Shown: positions 55,410-64,000, numbered from the stretch's first letter. The stretch: 64,000 bases of DNA from Phycisphaerae bacterium (GCA_002711415.1 PARI01000011.1:71859-135858); one strand, 5' to 3'. The notes: a model not told the origin generated them from the sequence alone. A program made the numbers and translations.

Positions 55410-56552
55410 ATGAGACCGAGAACCATGATTCTGGCAGCGGTGATGCTGGCGCTTGCGACATCCAACATCGCGTTCAGCCAGGTTGGCTGCGGAAACCCGC
55501 GTTCGGGCAGTTGTACAGAGGCCAACCAGACACCATTTTGTGATGACGCCGTCTGCTGCGAGCAGGTCTGTGATTTTGATCCATCATGCTGCGAGATCGA
55601 ATGGGACAGTGGCTGCGTTGAGGCTGCCCAGGGAATCTGCGAGTTTCCCTCGCTTGTCAGCCTCGGTGACTACACGCTCGACATGTACGGTGTCGGCGTG
55701 GTCGAGATCAGATGGCAGTCATACGATTTCATCTCGGGGTTCCAGTTCGACATGTCCGACGTCGAGATACTCGACGTCTCCGGCGGGATCACGGGGGACC
55801 AGGGATGGGACATCTTCTTCGACGAGGACACGATCCTCGGTTTCGGTGGAGGTCCATCCGATGCCATCGATCCGCAGCCGGAGGGTTCCCTGCTGCTCCA
55901 GGTCGAGTTCGCACTGCTTGGCGACAGCATCGCGATGAGCAACGTCATCTTCAGCGATCCCCAGGGCCAGGCCCTGGACATCGAGGTCGGTCCACAACTC
56001 GATATCAATCCATGCCGGCTGGAGATCAGCGGGTACACGGTGAATTCCAGTGGCACCGGTGGCACCATCGACCTCGGCTGGACCTGTGACACGGAGGCGG
56101 TCGCGTACCAGCTGAAGTTGTCGGGAATCGAGGTCGTGGGTTACTCGGGTGGATACAGCCAACTGGATGACTGGGACATCTTCTTCTCTGGTGGCGGCGT
56201 TCTCGGGTTGAACTGGACCCTGGACAACCCGATTCCGGCCACGAAAGGACCCGGGACGCTCATCAGCCTGGATGTCGTATACATCGATGATTTCGTGGGT
56301 TTCATTCCCGATGTCGTCTTCTCGACAGCGGACGCCGAATCGATCCCGTTGATCACGAACGGCACCATCCGCCTGGACGTGAATCCATGCCCGGCCGATC
56401 TTGATGGTGACGGGATGGTCGACGGTGTCGACCTCGGGATCCTGCTGGCCAACTGGAAGCAGTCCGGCGGCGACATCGATGGTGATGGGAACACCGATGG
56501 TGTGGACATCGGGCTTCTGCTTGCTCAATGGGGCCTCTGCACGAACGGATGA
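55410..56552 (+). CDS. Secreted protein with one cysteine-rich repeat and a dockerin-like pair
   Basis: A 380-residue exported protein. Signal peptide MRPRTMILAAVMLALATSNIAFSQ; then a single copy (about 26-78) of the ten-cysteine module found four times in the gene at 32337; then two repeats of a cohesin-like beta fold (SLGDYTLDMYGVGVVEIRWQSYD, SGYTVNSSGTGGTIDLGWTCD, each with an internal YSGGYSQ or DVSGGITGDQGWDIFF segment); then DLDGDGMVDGVDLGILLANWK and DIDGDGNTDGVDIGLLLAQWG, a dockerin-like EF-hand pair. ATG 55410 follows GAGGAG at six bases. The next gene overlaps its stop as ATGA. Confidence 0.85.
   Translation: MRPRTMILAAVMLALATSNIAFSQVGCGNPRSGSCTEANQTPFCDDAVCCEQVCDFDPSCCEIEWDSGCVEAAQGICEFPSLVSLGDYTLDMYGVGVVEIRWQSYDFISGFQFDMSDVEILDVSGGITGDQGWDIFFDEDTILGFGGGPSDAIDPQPEGSLLLQVEFALLGDSIAMSNVIFSDPQGQALDIEVGPQLDINPCRLEISGYTVNSSGTGGTIDLGWTCDTEAVAYQLKLSGIEVVGYSGGYSQLDDWDIFFSGGGVLGLNWTLDNPIPATKGPGTLISLDVVYIDDFVGFIPDVVFSTADAESIPLITNGTIRLDVNPCPADLDGDGMVDGVDLGILLANWKQSGGDIDGDGNTDGVDIGLLLAQWGLCTNG
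55488..55641 (+). repeat. Fifth copy of the ten-cysteine protein module
   Basis: CDDAVCCEQVCDFDPSCCEI followed by EWDSGC matches the consensus of the four copies at 32994-33840 at every Cys and at the Trp-Asp pair. Position right after the signal peptide differs from the other gene, where copies flank the EF-hand pair. Confidence 0.85.
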
Positions 56553-57979
56553 TGATCATGTCAAACAGGTTCTCCAATGTCTTGGTCGGATGCGTCGCCC
56601 TGTCATGGGCCAGCGGCGCCGTGGCGCAGTGCCTGCTTGAAAGGATCATCCCGGATCAGATCCAGGAGACGGCGATCTATGGAACGTCGATCGACATCGA
56701 TGGCGATCGAATGGTCGTCGGTGCGCCGTTGGACTACGGGAACGACTGGGCGGCGGGTGCGCTCTACGTCTACCAGCATGATGGTCGGAACTGGCAGCTC
56801 GAGGCGAGGTTGATCGCAGGGGATGGAACGGTCGGTGACATGCTCGGTGTCTGCGTGGACATGGAGGGCGATCGGATCGTGGCGGGTGCGTGGTTCGAGG
56901 ATGTGGGACTGAGCAACAGTGGTGCCGCCTACGTGTACAGGCGCGATCCCGGGACGGGCGAATGGGCACTCGAGCAGAAGATCGTTCCGGAGATCTCCAT
57001 GATCGAGGCGACGTTCGGAAGGACGGTCGCGATCGAGGGAGACCTCGTGGCCGTTGGCGCTCCACTGCACAGCGGGCAGGGCAACGCCTCGGGCGCCGTC
57101 TACACGTTCCGCCTGTCCGAGGAGAAGCGGGTGTGGACCGAGGAGCAGCTGATCGTGGCGAACAACCTCGAATCGCTGGATCGATTCGGTCTCGCCCTGG
57201 ACATCGACCAGCAGAGGCTGGCCATCGGCGCCTCGTGGTCACTGGATGAACGGGGACAGGCCTACATCTTCAGGTTCGATGAAGGTCTATGGCAGCAGTC
57301 GGCACAACTGACCGCTTCGGATGGTGAGCCCGGGGATCAGTTCGGATTCGAACTGGAACTGGATGGTTCGACCCTGGCGATCGGTGCCTACCACGATGAT
57401 GGCGGGTTCTACCAGCAGGGCTCCGTGTACATGTTCACCGACAAGAATGGAACATGGGAACAACAGGAGCGCATCGACATCCCTGATCCGCACGACGAGG
57501 CGCAGTTCGGAACCAGCCTGGACATGTCCGGTGACAGCATGGTCGTCGGAGCGCGATACGCTGGACCGGAGTACTCCTCGTTCGGACCGGGGGCCGCCTA
57601 CCTGTTCAAGCGTGGTCGAGGCGGATGGGAATTCTCGTCACTGCTGGGTTCCAAGACGGCCGAGGAAGAGGCAGAGTTCGGATGGTCGGTGGCCATCGAC
57701 GGCGGACATGTCGCGATCGGGGCCCCGTTCCAGGATTCACGGTCGCCGGACACCGGTGGTCTCTACGTGCTGTCGGACAGCGATCTCGATGGCGTTCCCG
57801 ACCAGTGCGACCTCGATCCGGATCCTGACATCAACGATGACGGCGTGATCGATGGCGAGGATCTCGGCGCGATCCTCGGCTCATGGGGAATCTGCGACGG
57901 CTGCCCGGCCGACGTGAACCAGGATGGAATCGTCGACGGAATCGACCTCGGCATCGTGCTGGGCGCATGGACGATCTGA
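56549..57979 (+). CDS. Secreted FG-GAP repeat protein with dockerin-like pair
   Basis: A 476-residue exported protein. A signal peptide (SNVLVGCVALSWASGAVA) is followed by about seven FG-GAP-type blades, each with a core like DGDRMVVGAPLDY, EGDLVAVGAPLHSG, DQQRLAIGASWS, DGSTLAIGAYHDDGG, SGDSMVVGARYAG and DGGHVAIGAPFQDS, a beta-propeller that binds calcium and partner proteins. The C-terminal DLDPDPDINDDGVIDGEDLGAILGSWG and DVNQDGIVDGIDLGIVLGAW are the dockerin-like pair. Of three closely spaced ATGs (56549, 56552, 56558) the first overlaps the previous stop as ATGA. The two secreted genes are one operon; arsC follows 20 bases later. Confidence 0.87.
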   Translation: MMIMSNRFSNVLVGCVALSWASGAVAQCLLERIIPDQIQETAIYGTSIDIDGDRMVVGAPLDYGNDWAAGALYVYQHDGRNWQLEARLIAGDGTVGDMLGVCVDMEGDRIVAGAWFEDVGLSNSGAAYVYRRDPGTGEWALEQKIVPEISMIEATFGRTVAIEGDLVAVGAPLHSGQGNASGAVYTFRLSEEKRVWTEEQLIVANNLESLDRFGLALDIDQQRLAIGASWSLDERGQAYIFRFDEGLWQQSAQLTASDGEPGDQFGFELELDGSTLAIGAYHDDGGFYQQGSVYMFTDKNGTWEQQERIDIPDPHDEAQFGTSLDMSGDSMVVGARYAGPEYSSFGPGAAYLFKRGRGGWEFSSLLGSKTAEEEAEFGWSVAIDGGHVAIGAPFQDSRSPDTGGLYVLSDSDLDGVPDQCDLDPDPDINDDGVIDGEDLGAILGSWGICDGCPADVNQDGIVDGIDLGIVLGAWTI

Positions 57980-57998
57980 ACGGGGTATCTTCGATCGG

Positions 57999-58442
57999 AT
58001 GACACGAGAAGGCCTGCCACGGATCCTGTTTCTATGCACGGGCAACTCCTGCCGAAGCCAGATGGCCGAGGGACTCGCCAGGCATCACCTGGGTTCGATC
58101 CTGGAACCGTTCTCCGCCGGAACAAGGCCGAAGGGCATCGACCCGAGGGCATCCAGAGCGATGAAGGAGATCGGCATGGAGCTTGATGGCCAATCCTCCA
58201 AGTCGATCGACGATGTCGACCTGGAATCGCTGGACCTGATCATCACGGTGTGCGCGGATGCCGACGAGAACTGTCCGGTCGTGCCGGCCAAATGCCGTGT
58301 CGAGCACCAGGGATTCGATGACCCACCACGACTGGCCGCCGACTGCACGGACGAGGAGTCCGCGATGAAGCACTACCGACGAGTTCGAGATCAGATCGAG
58401 CGGTTCATCATCGAGTTGCCGTCAACGGGCATCCTCGGCTGA
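57999..58442 (+). CDS. arsC: Thioredoxin-type arsenate reductase ArsC
   Basis: A 147-residue LMW-phosphatase-fold enzyme reducing arsenate to arsenite. The P-loop CTGNSCRS holds the first catalytic Cys (13). VCADADENC holds Cys 85 and Cys 92, spaced as in the Staphylococcus pI258 enzyme (82 and 89), which form the thioredoxin-reducible relay, and EHQGFDDP is conserved. A further Cys is at 99. No arsR, arsB or acr3 gene is next to it. ATG 57999 is the start because it opens the phosphatase fold; the upstream extension is inside the previous gene. The 3' end overlaps the convergent gene by 21 bases. Confidence 0.92.
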   Translation: MTREGLPRILFLCTGNSCRSQMAEGLARHHLGSILEPFSAGTRPKGIDPRASRAMKEIGMELDGQSSKSIDDVDLESLDLIITVCADADENCPVVPAKCRVEHQGFDDPPRLAADCTDEESAMKHYRRVRDQIERFIIELPSTGILG

Positions 58443-59795
58443 TCGGTCCTTGAGGCGGGTTGCCATCGAACCGGCCTGCTCGAGCTGCGCCTGGTCGAGC
58501 CTTGACTTCATCGCCCGCAACTGCCTCGAGCCGTTGTGACCACCATGCTCAGACGCAAGGATGAACCATGCGGTTGCCTCGATCGGATCAGCGGACGAGG
58601 TCCCCCTGCCCTCGAGGATCATCATCCCGAGGTTGTACATCCCCTGGGCATGCCCCTGTTGGGCGGACCGGCGGAACAGGGTGATCGCCTCGGCATCATC
58701 CATGGGAACACCCCTGCCGGACTTGTACATCCAGCCGAGGTGATCCTGAGCATCCGCGTCGCCTTGTTCGGTCGCCTTGCGAAACCAGTGGACGGCCATC
58801 GCATCATCCTGCGGCACGCCCTGACCGTCTCGATGAAGCCAACCCAGCCTGACCTGGAAGGAGGCGATCCCGGCCTCGGCCAGCCTGGTCACATGGTCGA
58901 CCTCCGACTCGCCATCGCGACGTGCCATGCGATGCTGCTGCTTCTGGTGCTCCTTGTAGGCCGCGACCATCTCGGGCGGCCAGGCGAACGTCCGGGTGTC
59001 ACCGGTGTACCCGGCAAGGTGAGCCGGGTCGGTTCGACTCCCGGGACGAACGTATCGCCATGCTCCATCCTCGAAAATCTCCTCCAGCATGATCGCCATC
59101 CTCGGGTCGTACTGCTTCAGTTCCTCCCTGGTGTCGACGTGATTGTGATCGTGGTCGTTCTCCCGGTTGGTGTCGAACCATGACTGGACGCTCTCGGCCC
59201 AGTATTCCATCCGGTTGGTCGCCGCGTACTTGTTCCTGTAGAGCCCCTCGTCCATCGCCTTCCTGAACATGGCCATGAGGCGGGAGTCGAAGGTCGGGTC
59301 CACGGTGACCATGCCCATCTCGTGAATGGCATGACCAAACTCGTGAATGAGGATGTTCTCGGTCGAGTAAGGATCGCCCGGGAGACACAGGAGGTTCTCC
59401 TCGCCACAGCTGACGGAGGGGCGTGCGAACGTCGCTCCAAGTCCACGAGCCCGCTTGTCCCAGTAGGCACTCGGTGCAAGGTCGGAATGCTCGGGTACAT
59501 CGGTCGTGTACTCCGTCGGAGCCATGATCGTGAAGCGAGTCCTGTTCTCGGCCATCGCCCTGAGGATCTCCGGCCGGTGCCCGATCATGCGTCGGATCAG
59601 GAAGGCGGCTTCCAGCAGGGCCTCGTCCCTGACCTTGTCGGAGGAGACGATCGGCATGCCTTCGACAAGCAGGCACTTGCCGTAGAACGGGGACAGGTCG
59701 AACTTCTCGACGATCGCATCGGGTGGCGGACTGTGAACCACGTCCTGTCCGGAACATGCGACGAGGAATCCAATCAGCAGCAAGGGGTGGCACAT
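58422..59795 (-). CDS. Lipoprotein zincin fused to Sel1-like repeats
   Basis: A 457-residue exported protein. The N-terminus LLLIGFLVACSG is a lipoprotein signal. The first 270 residues include LIHEFGHAIHEMG, an HExxH zinc site, and MEYWAESVQSWFDTN, a plausible third ligand, which suggests a zinc metallopeptidase. The C-terminal 170 residues have three Sel1-like helical repeats: FQVRLGWLHRDGQGVPQDDAMAVHWFRKATEQGDADAQDHLGWMYKSGRGVPMDDAEAITLFRRSAQQGHAQGMYNLGMM. Sel1 repeats bind partner proteins. No cognate substrate can be read from the neighbours. It is divergent from the lipoprotein gene at 59834, starts 38 bases apart. Confidence 0.85.
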   Translation of the reverse strand: MCHPLLLIGFLVACSGQDVVHSPPPDAIVEKFDLSPFYGKCLLVEGMPIVSSDKVRDEALLEAAFLIRRMIGHRPEILRAMAENRTRFTIMAPTEYTTDVPEHSDLAPSAYWDKRARGLGATFARPSVSCGEENLLCLPGDPYSTENILIHEFGHAIHEMGMVTVDPTFDSRLMAMFRKAMDEGLYRNKYAATNRMEYWAESVQSWFDTNRENDHDHNHVDTREELKQYDPRMAIMLEEIFEDGAWRYVRPGSRTDPAHLAGYTGDTRTFAWPPEMVAAYKEHQKQQHRMARRDGESEVDHVTRLAEAGIASFQVRLGWLHRDGQGVPQDDAMAVHWFRKATEQGDADAQDHLGWMYKSGRGVPMDDAEAITLFRRSAQQGHAQGMYNLGMMILEGRGTSSADPIEATAWFILASEHGGHNGSRQLRAMKSRLDQAQLEQAGSMATRLKDRSAEDAR

Positions 59796-59833
59796 CGTGG
59801 CGAACCTCCATCAACTTGGCTACAGTCGTCGCC

Positions 59834-60370
59834 ATGAAGGATACCGGCAAATCAAGACGTGGCATGACTGGAATCGGGCTCCTGGTGCTCCCGATCCTGC
59901 TGCTGTGCGGTTGTGCTGGCAAGTTCGACTGGATGGTCGGTCACTGGGGAATGCAGGAATCCGACGGCACCATGGTCCTCGAACGATGGGAGAAGGCGTC
60001 CAGCAGGAAGTACCTCGGCTGGATGCGCGTGATGAAGGCCGAGGACTCTGCTCCGACGCACATGGAGGAGATCATCCTCCATGATGAATCGTCGCGATGG
60101 TTCTACGACATGAGCGCGATCGTTCCCCCGCAGGAACCGACGAGGTTCTTCCTGGAAGAGAGCACCCGTACACGTGCCGTCTTCACGAACAGGTTCCACG
60201 AGTATCCCGATCGGATCGAGTACGAGATCGTGCCGGGTTCAAACGGCTCGACCATGGACGTCACCGTGAGTGGAACGATCGACGGCAAGCCTGTGAAGAA
60301 CAGGATGCGATGGACCCGTGGATACGGCCGGGAAATCTGGACCAGACTCTCGGAACCGGCATCGAACTAG
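59834..60370 (+). CDS. DUF6265-like lipoprotein
   Basis: A 178-residue lipoprotein (lipobox LLLCGC). The mature part has the DUF6265-like pattern: FDWMVGHWGMQESDGTMVLERWEKASS, MEEIILHDESSRWFYDMSAIVPPQEPTRFFLEE, AVFTNRFHEYPDRIEYEI, a small beta barrel of unknown role. ATG 59834 gives a basic n-region (KDTGKSRR) before the hydrophobic core. It shares its last four bases CTAG with the stop of the convergent PhoD gene. Confidence 0.82.
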   Translation: MKDTGKSRRGMTGIGLLVLPILLLCGCAGKFDWMVGHWGMQESDGTMVLERWEKASSRKYLGWMRVMKAEDSAPTHMEEIILHDESSRWFYDMSAIVPPQEPTRFFLEESTRTRAVFTNRFHEYPDRIEYEIVPGSNGSTMDVTVSGTIDGKPVKNRMRWTRGYGREIWTRLSEPASN

Positions 60371-63072
60371 CGCACCATCAGGACATCCCCCGCCTCACCG
60401 GGTGACGGGGCCGGGCGCAGGTCCTCGTGAAGAATGCGTCGACCATCCGGCATCACGATCTCGATCGCGTGCGGCACGTCGTCGTAGACGCGAGGCTGGA
60501 ACATGCCCGGCTTGATGCGGACCGCCTGGATCACCCGGTCATCAGTGCCCTCGATGATCCTGACGAGGGGCTCGCCCTCGCAGTCGACCCTGAGTGTCGG
60601 CAACCAGAGATCGGCGGCCTGCATGCAGTTGTCATACTGCGAGATGGTGATCGGCCATCCGGCGTACATCCGCTGGTCCGCACCGGGAGAGGCCGGGTCC
60701 ACCCAGCGGGGCCAGCATTCGAACGTGATGTCACGGGTCTCGCGATCGAACCGGACGATGCCGTATCCCGGTGCGCGATCATAGAGTGCCGAAGGATGCT
60801 CCCCGGAGAGCACGGGGTTGCTCACGGCGCGAACCGAGATCCTGTTCCCGAATCCGTCGAGGAAGTCGCCGCAATACGGAGGGTCGGCCTCCTGGGCGTT
60901 GGCTCCGGACTCGGGGGGGAACCACCGTCTCGGCCATGTGTTGGCGATGCTCGGAAGACAGAACGCGTATCCGGCATCCTCGTACTCGTCGATTCCATAC
61001 TGGACGGTCGATCCAAGGTGCTGGTCGCCGCAGAGATGAATCGCCAACCCTCGCCTGATCAGCCGCAACGCGTTGTCCCGGCCGGTCTGGGGCCAACCGT
61101 TGCTGTCGGCATCCGCGGCCTTCTTGAAGTTGCCGGGATAGACATCCGGTGGAAGGTTCTTGACGCCAGGAAGGACTGATCCGCTGGTGGCATCCTCGGG
61201 CAGGGTCGCGAGATTGGCGAAGAGGGTCTGCGAAAGCACCACCTTCATCCAGGTGTCATCGGCATGGTCGACCGCCCATTGATCGAGGAAATCAAGCTGC
61301 CTGCGTCCGAGCAGCACGGCACCCGGGACATCCGCGCTCCGCACCGGATCGAATCCCTCAGCCTGGAACCAGCCGTTGACACACCGACCTTCGGGAACCA
61401 TCACGGAAGGCGATGACTTGAACTGCCGATCACCGAGAATCGCGAAACTCAGGCCGCCGTAGTCCATGCCGGTGTAATAGACGCTGATGTCCTGCTCGAT
61501 CGGGGTCGGATCGAACGGATCAGGCAGGTGACTCGTCTGGGTCCGATGAACCGCATTGACGAATCGAGGCGGCATCTTGTATCCGCCTGAATCCTGGGCG
61601 GACAAGCCGTCGGTCTGCTCGGCCTTGCGGCCACCGGCGCCCCAGAGGTTGCCGTGATACACGTCATGGTCATCGGGAATCACCACGCAGGGCCTGTCCC
61701 GTAGCACCGGGTCGAACGCCCAGCACCATCGATACCACTTGTAGAGGTAGTCGAGCATGGCCTCGTCGACGGGGTACCGCTGGGCGTGCGTCAGATCGCC
61801 CTCGTAGATCTGATCACCGGAAAAGAATGCCATGTCCGGATCATGCCATCGCAAGGCATCCACCAGCTCTGCATGAGGGAACCAGATGGAATCGTGATTC
61901 CACTTGATTCCACCGGTGAAGCACTTGTGACACGTGAGCCCTGCCAGGACGAACTCCTCATCCTCGGAAGGCTCGGACCGTATCGTCCCGGTATGGATGA
62001 ACGTCGTCGGCTTGCCGGGTTCCTTCGTGATCAGGTCGTACAGCACTCGGTACTGGGTGTCGTTCTCGGCATCCAAGCCCTCGACCCTGAACGGGAACGT
62101 CCAGCTATCCGGAATGATCTCGCACTGGTCCACGGTTCGATAGCTTCCCCCCGGAGTCCGTACCTGCAAAAGAGCAGTCCTGGTGTCATCAGGCCCCAGA
62201 GGTGCCGATTGTGCCGTCAATTTCAGCACGCCATCATGAAGCGTGTACATCGTCGTGAAGATCGGACCGAACCGCCTGCCCGGATCACCGTGCACGAGCG
62301 GACCATCGAAGGCCAGTTGCTCGAAAAAGGCACCGTGCGATGAGCCAACCGGCCCAAGGTGGGAGACGATCGCGATGGAACCGTCGACAGTTCCTGGATC
62401 CAACCCGCTGATTGAAGAGGTACTGATCGGCTCGGATTCTCCCTCGATGTACGCCCGAAGCACCATCGATGACCGGCGGTCGACGGTTTTGATCTCCAGT
62501 TCGAGTCGAACCGGCACCGCCTTGCGACCGTCGAACCCATCACCCTCCCTGACCTGTCCCGCAAGCAGTGGCAGTTTCTCCAGGGGAACCTCCCCAGCAA
62601 CCGCCCATGTCCCCCCGCCACCTCCAGAGGAGAAGTCACGGAAGGACACGATGCCATGACCATCCATGATCGCAAGAGTGCCACCATCCTCCGCCGGGGC
62701 ATGATGCGCCAGTGCCGAAAGACGGTGATCGACGTGTCCACCACCGCAACCGACGAGGAAGCCAGAGAAGAATCCGGGATCGACGGGCTTCTCGGCATCA
62801 TGGGCTCCCGTCAGCACGGTGAGAGTTGCCGATCCGTCATCGGAACCGATCGAATGCTCCAGGAGATGCACCGTCCGAACTGGCAACTTCCGACTGGACT
62901 CGTTGCAGACGATACGTCCATCCAGAACCTCCCAGTCCTGAAGGCGATTGGCCCAGAACCCCGGACCGATCCAGGTCCGATCGACCTGTGGAACGTCCAC
63001 GGTTGTCACCGTGGCCGCTTCCATTGAAGCATGCAACGAGCAGGAGATCATCAGGACTGGAATGGAGATCAT
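60367..63072 (-). CDS. PhoD-family alkaline phosphatase-like protein
   Basis: A 901-residue exported protein. A signal peptide (ISIPVLMISCSLHAS) is followed by an N-terminal beta-rich region of about 330 residues with a LamG/concanavalin-like look, then an Fn3-like strand set and a PhoD-type metallophosphatase: FVLAGLTCHKC, DMAFFSGDQIYEG, RPCVVIPDDHDVYHGNLWG, FAILGDRQFKSS, LLGRRQLDFLDQW, MKVVLSQTLFAN and LAIHLCGDQHLGSTVQ. The Asp, His and Asn metal ligands of the phosphatase are present. The long N-terminal region exceeds the usual 500-600 residue length and may bind substrate. Its start faces the TauE gene, 107 bases away. Confidence 0.88.
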   Translation of the reverse strand: MISIPVLMISCSLHASMEAATVTTVDVPQVDRTWIGPGFWANRLQDWEVLDGRIVCNESSRKLPVRTVHLLEHSIGSDDGSATLTVLTGAHDAEKPVDPGFFSGFLVGCGGGHVDHRLSALAHHAPAEDGGTLAIMDGHGIVSFRDFSSGGGGGTWAVAGEVPLEKLPLLAGQVREGDGFDGRKAVPVRLELEIKTVDRRSSMVLRAYIEGESEPISTSSISGLDPGTVDGSIAIVSHLGPVGSSHGAFFEQLAFDGPLVHGDPGRRFGPIFTTMYTLHDGVLKLTAQSAPLGPDDTRTALLQVRTPGGSYRTVDQCEIIPDSWTFPFRVEGLDAENDTQYRVLYDLITKEPGKPTTFIHTGTIRSEPSEDEEFVLAGLTCHKCFTGGIKWNHDSIWFPHAELVDALRWHDPDMAFFSGDQIYEGDLTHAQRYPVDEAMLDYLYKWYRWCWAFDPVLRDRPCVVIPDDHDVYHGNLWGAGGRKAEQTDGLSAQDSGGYKMPPRFVNAVHRTQTSHLPDPFDPTPIEQDISVYYTGMDYGGLSFAILGDRQFKSSPSVMVPEGRCVNGWFQAEGFDPVRSADVPGAVLLGRRQLDFLDQWAVDHADDTWMKVVLSQTLFANLATLPEDATSGSVLPGVKNLPPDVYPGNFKKAADADSNGWPQTGRDNALRLIRRGLAIHLCGDQHLGSTVQYGIDEYEDAGYAFCLPSIANTWPRRWFPPESGANAQEADPPYCGDFLDGFGNRISVRAVSNPVLSGEHPSALYDRAPGYGIVRFDRETRDITFECWPRWVDPASPGADQRMYAGWPITISQYDNCMQAADLWLPTLRVDCEGEPLVRIIEGTDDRVIQAVRIKPGMFQPRVYDDVPHAIEIVMPDGRRILHEDLRPAPSPGEAGDVLMVR

Positions 63073-63179
63073 GTCATTCTCTCAAGTTTGAAACCGAAGA
63101 ACATCGACCATGGTACACGTCGGGCGCACCCTTGTGCCGATGAATGATGAAGCGAACCCGATCACGGAGTGCACGCGAC

Positions 63180-63980
63180 ATGGAAATTCTCGAGAGCATC
63201 ATCCTTCTGCTTGGTGCGGGATTGGCGGCGGGGTTCATAGCCGGCCTTGCCGGAATCGGCGGTGGCATGCTCGTCGTGCCAGCCCTTTTCTTCATATTTC
63301 ATGGCATGGACCTGGATGAGAATGGTCTGATGCACCTGGCGGCGGGGACATCACTGTGCATCATGATCGGAACGAGCATTTCATCGATCATCTCGCACGA
63401 GAAGGCGGATGACATCATCTGGTCGATATTCCGGAAGGTGCTTCCCGGGATCATCATCGGTGTCGTGGCCGGAGGCATACTGGCCTACTTCATTCCAAGC
63501 AGGATGCTTGCGGTGATCTTCGGCGTGATCATGATCCTGGTCTCGCTGACGATGATCACGGGGCTTGCGGCCAAAAAGGGAATGGAAGGACTGCCTCCAT
63601 CGGGGATCATCATCGCGGCGGGGAGCGTGATCGGTTTCAAGTCCGGGCTGCTCGGGGTCGGTGGCGGCGCGTTGAGTGTCCCGTTTCTCACATGGTGCGG
63701 ACTGCCGGTCGCCAAGATCAGTGGAACCAGCTCGACGTTCACACTCCCGGCAGCCGTAACAGGAACGATCGTGTTCCTGGCGACCGGCTACATCGATGGC
63801 ATGCACATGCCGTGGACCACGGGGTACGTCTACTGGCCAGCCGTTCTCACAGTGGGTGCTGGATCGATCGTCATGGCACCCTTGGGCTCGAAGCTCTCTC
63901 ATCACGTCCCTCGCAAGGGAATGCGGATCGGCTTCGGCTTCCTGCTGCTGTTCCTGGGGATACGGATGATCCTGCCCTGA
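63180..63980 (+). CDS. TauE/SafE-family transporter
   Basis: A 266-residue membrane protein of the sulfite exporter family (DUF81), with about eight segments. LLGAGLAAGFIAGLAGIGGGMLVVPAL near the N-terminus and GSVIGFKSGLLGVGGGALSVPFLTWCG in the middle are the duplicated family motifs. Substrates in this family include sulfoacetate and sulfite; this one cannot be told. ATG 63180 is preferred to the ATG pair at 63144/63147 because it gives the normal N-terminus and follows GGAG at ten bases. Confidence 0.92.
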   Translation: MEILESIILLLGAGLAAGFIAGLAGIGGGMLVVPALFFIFHGMDLDENGLMHLAAGTSLCIMIGTSISSIISHEKADDIIWSIFRKVLPGIIIGVVAGGILAYFIPSRMLAVIFGVIMILVSLTMITGLAAKKGMEGLPPSGIIIAAGSVIGFKSGLLGVGGGALSVPFLTWCGLPVAKISGTSSTFTLPAAVTGTIVFLATGYIDGMHMPWTTGYVYWPAVLTVGAGSIVMAPLGSKLSHHVPRKGMRIGFGFLLLFLGIRMILP

Positions 63981-64000
63981 TCCTCCCGGAGATCATGGAT

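Overview
This 64 kb window looks like a chromosomal segment of a planctomycete, most probably from the class Phycisphaerae. The evidence is gene content. There is a DUF1501 gene next to a PSCyt1/DUF1549/DUF1553 gene, a pairing typical of Planctomycetota. There are secreted proteins ending in paired Asp-rich EF-hand (dockerin-like) repeats, a PEP-CTERM-type exported protein, a PEP-CTERM-locus type polysaccharide deacetylase, a multihaem PA14 protein, and a flagellar L-ring gene that implies a diderm envelope. The DNA is GC-rich, stop codons are nearly all TGA with some TAG, and Shine-Dalgarno sites are often weak. I see no insertion sequence, prophage, integron or CRISPR array, and species cannot be named from sequence alone.

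Layout. 1-5.5 kb (minus): a partial unknown gene, a gap with strong hairpins, an isolated nuoH and a long carB. 5.5-8.6 kb (plus): an acyltransferase, ruvA, a mannose-1-phosphate guanylyltransferase and ruvX. 8.6-12.2 kb (minus): pgl, zwf, a XerC/D recombinase and a small six-cysteine protein. 12.4-16.2 kb (plus): a flagellar rod and L-ring operon with a sigma-54-like promoter and a new small leading gene. 16.3-18.4 kb (minus): trpS and a CPBP protease, divergent from trpC, apaG, asd and tRNA-Gln (18.4-20.9 kb, plus). 21-22.3 kb (minus): a pseudopilin and a PEP-CTERM-like protein. 22.5-26.2 kb (plus): a BtuF-like binding protein and a clpB interrupted by an in-frame TAA codon.

26.3-33.9 kb is rich in exported proteins: two dockerin-like proteins (one with a repeated cysteine module) and a five-haem lipoprotein overlapping a beta-propeller gene, with a GAF protein between. 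33.9-38.1 kb (minus): a methyltransferase, a YceI protein, a KamA-like radical SAM enzyme and a TraB/GumN protein. 38.2-44.1 kb (minus) is a tightly packed six-gene operon (FkbH-like enzyme, acyl carrier protein, GNAT, glycosyltransferase, VOC protein, polysaccharide deacetylase), probably a surface-glycan locus in which a carrier-bound acyl group, possibly glyceryl, is attached to sugar. 44.3-46.7 kb (plus): a lipoprotein, a C1B peptidase and a DUF7009-like gene. 46.8-50.4 kb: cardiolipin synthase, a membrane metallophosphoesterase, a TVP38-like protein and tRNA-Glu. 50.4-55.2 kb (minus): the DUF1501 and PSCyt1/DUF1549/DUF1553 pair. 55.4-58.4 kb (plus): two more dockerin-like secreted proteins and an arsenate reductase. 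58.4-64 kb: a zincin/Sel1 lipoprotein, a DUF6265-like lipoprotein, a PhoD-type phosphatase and a TauE/SafE transporter.

The most interesting items are the clpB stop codon (no other identified gene here ends in TAA), the FkbH-ACP-GNAT glycan operon, the ten-cysteine repeat shared by two secreted proteins, the small genes at 11888 and 12466, and the structured non-coding stretch at 345-439.
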